Assembly (NCBI GenBank): GCA_029168955.1
Contig: JAPDOI010000063.1
Location: 1,116,001 to 1,180,000 of the forward strand
Origin: Aplectana chamaeleonis
Taxonomy: Eukaryota; Nematoda; Chromadorea; Rhabditida; Cosmocercidae
Reading direction: 5' to 3'
Length of the DNA: 64,000 bases
Made by a program: the position numbers and the translations under genes. The notes beneath the pieces were generated by a model, which saw nothing but the letters and a program-made list of their open reading frames with translations, was not told where the DNA came from and did not search any database. Below are positions 59,020-64,000 of this stretch, piece by piece. The stretch's first letter is position 1, and every line of letters starts with the position of its first letter.

Positions 59020-62000
59020 ATGCCGACGTTAAGTCGTTTCCTCAGATGAGCTTTTCTCTCTAAACGCTAGTGTGGTTCATGCCTCTCTTGGCCACATCGC
59101 CTAACCTTATTCGGATGTAAAGTTTAACAATCGCATGTTCGCTTGAGCCTGTGCACCTTGATAAGCCAAGACCTGTAGGCGTTTGTTATTGCACGTTAAT
59201 TTGTGTGGATACTGCTGTGCAATGTGTCGACAATGGGCGGAATAATCTTGGTCTGGGAAGTATCGACCATATGTATATAGAAAAGCAGTGGAGTTGGCCA
59301 ACCAATGGCACTATATAACAAAATATATTTGCCTCGTGTCCTGTTGTAGGAATCGCTGGGTGTTCCTGTCACTCGTACGCAGCTAAGAGTCAAATATCGA
59401 ATTGGGCTCTTCTCGCCCGTTCGGAGATGTCATGTAAGTATATCCCGTTTCATTCTGCATCTTCGATTGACGGTTCTGATGGGAGGCCATTTAAGGGCAC
59501 CACTTATTGATATCATTCACCTGCAAGGAGAATCCCAACTGTGCACACTCCAAGGAATCAAGTCCTGTCGTTTTCAAAACAAGTGGGGCCAGATCCTTCA
59601 TCATCTTGGTATCCGGCCAAAATGCTACAAATATAATCACAGCCCAATTGGCCAGAATCAAACCGTTGACCGCTCCAGCAATGAATAGATTGCGAGGTGT
59701 GAGACAGTGTTGGAAGAACTTATACCTGAAAGAACACTCGATGATGCGTGGGAGGGAGTGGAGGGTTCTTCTGTGTGCACTCACTTGCAGACTTGAAGAT
59801 ATCGATAGATAAAGCTATTAGTCACCAGCAGTAGGGAGGTCACAAACACACAACAGAATATTCCCATCACAGTTTGCCCAACCGGTGGTGTATGGAGTAT
59901 TCCAGTAGCAGCATACACATATGAGAAATCAGCAGATATTAACACCTTATAATAATATTATTGTTAATGAGGTGAAGAGGAGTTGATTGATGAATCTTAG
60001 ATTTTTCTTTGGCTTTTGATTTTACATCTTATTCACTGGGGTTTGCTATGTCGGTTCGAAAGTTCTGTACCGAATGTATGGCAAAGAAAACTATCCTTGT
60101 TCTTCAGGGCTAAGTTAGCATTTCTTCCAAAATATTCCAGGTATGACGTTATCTATTTATTGTTATTCTTTCTGACTTAATCATATCAGATCTTTATTAT
60201 ACTACGAATTTGAAGCACCTAGATTTCTTGTTTTATCGACTAATCGGCTCGTTTGAGATTCTAATAAAAATTGTCCTTCTTTTTTTCCTGTCAGCTGCCT
60301 TTCTCAGATAGAGTTCTTTCTTCAGCCACGTCGGTTTTTACGTGATGGAGTCAGCGCAACTTCGGTCTACCTCGTAGCCTAACACTAGCCACCTCCATAC
60401 TGATTGCAGTTTTGGCCACAAAACTCGCATCCTTTCGTTGAACATGTGTAAACCATCTTAACAGAGTTTCCTTCATTTTTCCAGGTATCGGTTGAACTCT
60501 GAAGGTGGACACGCATGGCTAACACGCCGCAGTTGATGGAAATTTCATAGGAATTTTGAAAGTAAACACCAGATCCTTGTACAGCGACTTGAATAACCCT
60601 CCGGGTCAAGGCGGCCAAATTTTTATTGCTGACCTACTACAGTTATCTCAATTGGTTGGCGCTGCTATCTTGAAAATCAATTAGTGGATATAGGGCTTGT
60701 GATCTTTTACAACCCCACATAGTTTATAACCCTCTTTAGCAAAGTTTGGGATAATTTCTTTCCGATTGTAGAGGCTTGAAAATACGAAAAGTGTCGTTTA
60801 CGAAGGTGCTGGTAAAATATCTAAGAACGTTCACAATGCGTGATTACTAAGAGTGTGGATAGTTTACCATATGAAGCACCCACTCATATTCAAGAAGGAC
60901 CCCACGCCTCAGAAATTTAAAAAATTTGAGTGTTCGATGGCGTGGGTGCGCAGCGTGGACACGCGGTCCAAAGGCAAAACAGCCGTAGGTGCGCAATGTG
61001 GACATGCGGTCCGGTAGGCGTTAAACTTCATGCCTCTGTTTCGCCCTGAACACCTGTGCAGCGACTTGAGTTTTTCAAAACTTACCGGTGCTAGGAGAAA
61101 TATGGTAGTTGATAGAACTATATCTTGAACTGCAGTCATCAAGAAAAAGTACTTGTATGACTTTATTGTTTTCATGGGGCAGCAGAAATAGACATAGATA
61201 AGATAAACGTTGAAACATATAGACACAAAGGAGATCACTTCACAGAGTATTGGGAACCCTTGGCGCATCCTGAAATCAAAAAGCAGTCTTTATCTGAATA
61301 TTTTTTTGGTTCGTTGCCTAACTTGAGCATTATACGAAATGAGAAATACAGCAATGGTAATGCATAAAGACCTCCAACGAAGAGGTGATTCGACTGCATA
61401 CTTGGCCTTCAAAATGTGCGAGCTCAGAGCCACTTAATACGTCCTGAGCAGGGCGGAACTTACAAAACACTAATCTAGAGTCATTCCCCATTGAATTATT
61501 CCTATACTATCTGCTGACTCAATTGAGTTCATCGAAATGGACTGGACATTGGCAGAGAACAGAGAGAAAAAAGGTCTAGTACATAGAAAGTCACTACTGA
61601 TCTAAGATATTAGTGGGCAGTTACCAAGAAAACTCGTGGGTCTTTCAGAGATCACTGGAAAGAATTCAATTGCCCATTCTTCATTTACTGGAATTGGTTA
61701 TTACTTGATGCTTTTCAGATTGTTCCATGAAAAACAGAGAGAAAACGCGATGCCTTTCTTTACGAGTGAATTCGATAAGAAAGATAGGACGACTTTAAGG
61801 TATATCCTACTTCATGGGTTACTGAGATTTCTTGCCTTAAAGCCACACTACTTCTTGCCGTAAAGCTACAGAACACCCAGAAAATTATTTTTATCTTTTT
61901 ATGCTAATCTTGGGGACGGTTACACGCTGATCGCAGTAGTATCTCTGAAATCGTCCAAGACCCCGCTATCGAGAAAGGAAATGTGGTAGGAGGTGTGGCC

Positions 62001-62372
62001 CTGGAGGTGAGCGGAGGAGGTTGGGCCTGTGGTTGTCGCTTATACCTCGCTTATTTGGAGGAATAGAGATTTCGCACTTGGCACGCCTTATATAGGGTGT
62101 TTAAAAGAAGTGTCTCGAATTGTCACCCAAGACTATTTCTGGAAGTTTTTCGAGGTCCGGAACACGAATTGGAGGTCCAACTGCGGATTTTTGAGGAAAC
62201 TCTGCAGGTTCGAATATTTTCGATGCAAAATGAAACAGATGATGATTTCGAAAACGCTTCGTTATACTTGCCTCAAATCTTCTCTGTAGACCTTATTTGG
62301 AGGGCCTATTATTCTGAGGCCTGTTTGTCGAGTTCTGATGAACTACCGTTTATAACGGTTGGTGTAGAGTAG

Positions 62373-62607
62373 TTTGGGGACTGTCCTAAACGGGGGGGGG
62401 CACTCAAGATTCAAGTCAGAAATGAAATGAACCACCTCATAGAAATGAATTGAAAACCTGATAAGAGATGTTTGATGCCGCTATCAATCATCGTTGTTGG
62501 TGAAATTCTACAGAAATCCTTCGATTGAGAGCGTTATATGTCGGTGAATCATTTAATTTCAGACTTGAATCTTGAGTGCCCCCTCCCCGATTTGGATAGT
62601 CTCGTAG
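62373..62607. repeat. C-rich-ended MITE, copy 3
   Basis: GGGGACTGTCCTAAACGGGG...CCGATTTGGATAGTCTC, with GGCACTCAAGATTCAAGTC and its mirror GACTTGAATCTTGAGTGCC forming the stem. Confidence 0.85.
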
Positions 62608-62739
62608 TTTGGTCCAAGTATCTGATTTTGCTCCTTCTCTGGGGGCTCCCAACACGTTTTTGAGTTCCAGTTGTCAATTTTCAAAACCCCAAGATATGTG
62701 GCGACAGCCAAATATCATAACATCTATTACCATAGTTGA

Positions 62740-62873
62740 ATATCGAGAAACGAACTTAGAATCCGTGTTCAGAGCCACGAACAATCCTCAGAAAAACGTT
62801 TATGAGGCAGATTGGCTCATTTTCTGGGGATTCTTCGTGGTCCTGAACACGAATTCTACGTTCGTTTCTCGAT
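62740..62873. repeat. 55-bp-arm hairpin
   Basis: TATCGAGAAACGAACTTAGA...CTCAGAAAA pairs with TTTTCTGGGG...CTACGTTCGTTTCTCGATA around a short loop. A half-copy of one arm is at 43065-43115. Confidence 0.82.
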
Positions 62874-63494
62874 AGCCAAATCACAATTTTGGTGGACATG
62901 AAAATTGCCTGATAAGTGTTCCCTGACCTTTCAGACCAACTGAGGGCCCTCCCCCACAGCACATCTGAGGACTCGCTCCCCATAACTCGGTAGTAGAAGC
63001 CTATAGTAGCTAGTACACACATTTGAAGACACCGTTCAAAGTACATCTCACCGCGTTCGTCTTCAGTCAGTTGAAAAAGTGAATGTTTGGTGTTAACTCT
63101 GCTCCTACAGTCTTCCTCTTTTTTCAAGCTGTTTTTGATTGTGATCAGGAGAACTGTATTCATAGTGATCTGATTTTATCGCACTTTCGTCCTCTTTAGC
63201 ACATGTCCTCTTTGAATCAGAAATCCACATTCACCATTTCCTTTGAAATCTCCCTCAATCTCAGCGTCATCACCTATTACCAGATACTCTAGGGCTCTAA
63301 AATTACTTCACATTGCGAATCGTTTTGTTTGACTACTTTTTACAAATCACTTCATTAGCCAGTTTTTTTCCTTGAAGGCTCTCAACCATATTTCGCTTGA
63401 AACACTCACTGCTTTCTAAAGGCCTCAAATGCCCGCAAAAACCGAGCGACGCATGAAAACAGATACTCTTCTGTAATGAAACATTTATTCTTGT

Positions 63495-64000
63495 CTACTG
63501 GACTACCGACAGATCACCAATTGTTCGCGACCCCACCATGGACGTGGGTCCTCCCTGGCTACTTTTCCTGTACAGTCGAAGTTTAGATAGGGTGTGAACT
63601 CGATAGTCCTTTAGGAAGACGACAATTATTATAGGACTGAATAGCGGGAATAGCGAGACCAGAATGGTAATCGAATACGAGATTATCATATTAGAGGTGA
63701 GACCGGCGAAAAGGAGGATATAGACAACGAAGCAAGGTGCATGGAGGAATACGAATGGGCATGCTGTCTGAAAAGAAGCATCATAACTGTTGATTCTTCT
63801 TGTTGATGAAGGGCGAGAGTGAGTGTCATTGACTTATGTGGATCACCTGCAGTAACAGAAGTGTAAACATTTGTAAGTGGAGTTTCTTCAGATTCTTGCT
63901 GAATGTTCCAGATTTCAGTGTTTGGTTGATTTTCGTAGCCGAATACACAATAATGGTTGCCAGTACAGACATTAGAACCAAGACCTCCAAGACTAGTGCC
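63495..64000 (-). CDS. Str-family 7TM chemoreceptor, copy A, 3' part only
   Basis: Only the last two exons fall in the window: exon 4 from 63847 to beyond the right edge (154 of an expected 177 bases) and exon 5 at 63767-63495 (90 residues plus stop). Exon 4 reads ALVLEVLVLMSVLATIIVYS then KINQTLKSGTFSKNLKKLHL, the TM5 and loop region. Exon 5 reads TACPFVFLHAPCF, then SLFPLFSPIIIVVFLKDYRV, the TM6-7 end. The junction is a CAG/GTGATC donor and a TTTTCAG/ACA acceptor. AATAAA is at 63484-63489. It supplies the uninterrupted exon 5 sequence (GGAGGAATACG on the plus strand) that proves the insertion in copy B. Whether the 5' exons are intact cannot be seen. Confidence 0.85.

Larger units (their letters stand above)
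49644..61268 (-). pseudogene. Str-family 7TM chemoreceptor, copy B, last exon split by an 8.0-kb transposon
   Basis: Closest to copies A and C. Exons: 61268-61086 (TM1-2), 59945-59785 (TM3, NSFIYRYLQVCK), 59725-59521 (TM4, VAFWPDTKM), 58176-58000 (TM5, KINHTLKCGTFSKDLKKLHL), then exon 5 in two pieces: 57920-57901 and 49896-49644. Between the pieces lies the element 49899-57900. Removing it together with one copy of the 2-base duplication would restore the same exon length as copy A, so the remaining coding sequence is otherwise open. Exon 2 is preceded by TATAAG, not CAG, as in copy C, so splicing there may already have been weak. AATAAA is at 49633-49638. Any product from the interrupted gene would lose TM6-7. 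I call it a young pseudogene by insertion. Confidence 0.88.

Noticed and set aside
1..64000. tRNA, rRNA or spliced-leader RNA genes
   Set aside because: I looked for tRNA T-loop motifs and known conserved blocks and saw none I could support; a covariance-model scan would settle it.

Overview
This looks like nuclear DNA of a nematode, probably clade V and possibly a strongylid-type parasite; species cannot be read from the sequence. The grounds are a cluster of Str-type seven-transmembrane chemoreceptor genes (a nematode-only family), short introns with GT...TTTCAG ends, and dense Tc1/mariner, Penelope-like, RTE-like and CR1-like transposon debris. There are no bacterial-style operons, and I recognise no rRNA or tRNA gene.

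The only host genes I can support are five paralogous Str receptor copies, all on the minus strand and so read from high to low coordinates: copy A (63495 to the right edge, 5' end outside the window), copy B (61268-49644, disrupted), copy C (40757-33568), copy D (26192-21823) and copy E (9527-1797). All five fit one five-exon plan with identical intron phases and near-identical exon lengths (about 180, 161, 205, 177 and 261-276 bases). C, D and E give complete open proteins of 333, 327 and 332 residues. A, B and C are close relatives and share homologous 3' flanks, with B, C and D sharing homologous 5' flanks, so the cluster grew by segmental duplication. D and E are more diverged.

Nearly everything else is mobile DNA, much of it nested. 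(1) An 8.0-kb element (49899-57900) with 23-bp perfect terminal inverted repeats and long subterminal satellite arms sits inside the last exon of copy B; paralogues A and C show the empty site. It contains a mariner (54090-56319), which contains another Tc1/mariner-type element (54249-55543). (2) A 5.15-kb element (43463-48616) has an exact 8-bp target duplication and 43-bp satellite arrays near both ends. (3) An apparently intact Tc3-like transposon (7541-9138), with an intron-containing 329-residue DD34E transposase and doubled inverted repeats, lies in intron 1 of copy E. (4) A broken mariner (20315-21567) lies inside an older TTAA-flanked MITE. (5) At least ten TTAA-flanked MITEs of two related types recur through introns and intergenic DNA. 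(6) Degenerate RTE-like, CR1-like and Penelope-like retroelement ends lie on the plus strand, antisense to the receptors.

The most notable result is the pair of large elements with satellite-built ends. Neither shows a transposase I can recognise, and one has demonstrably broken a receptor gene.
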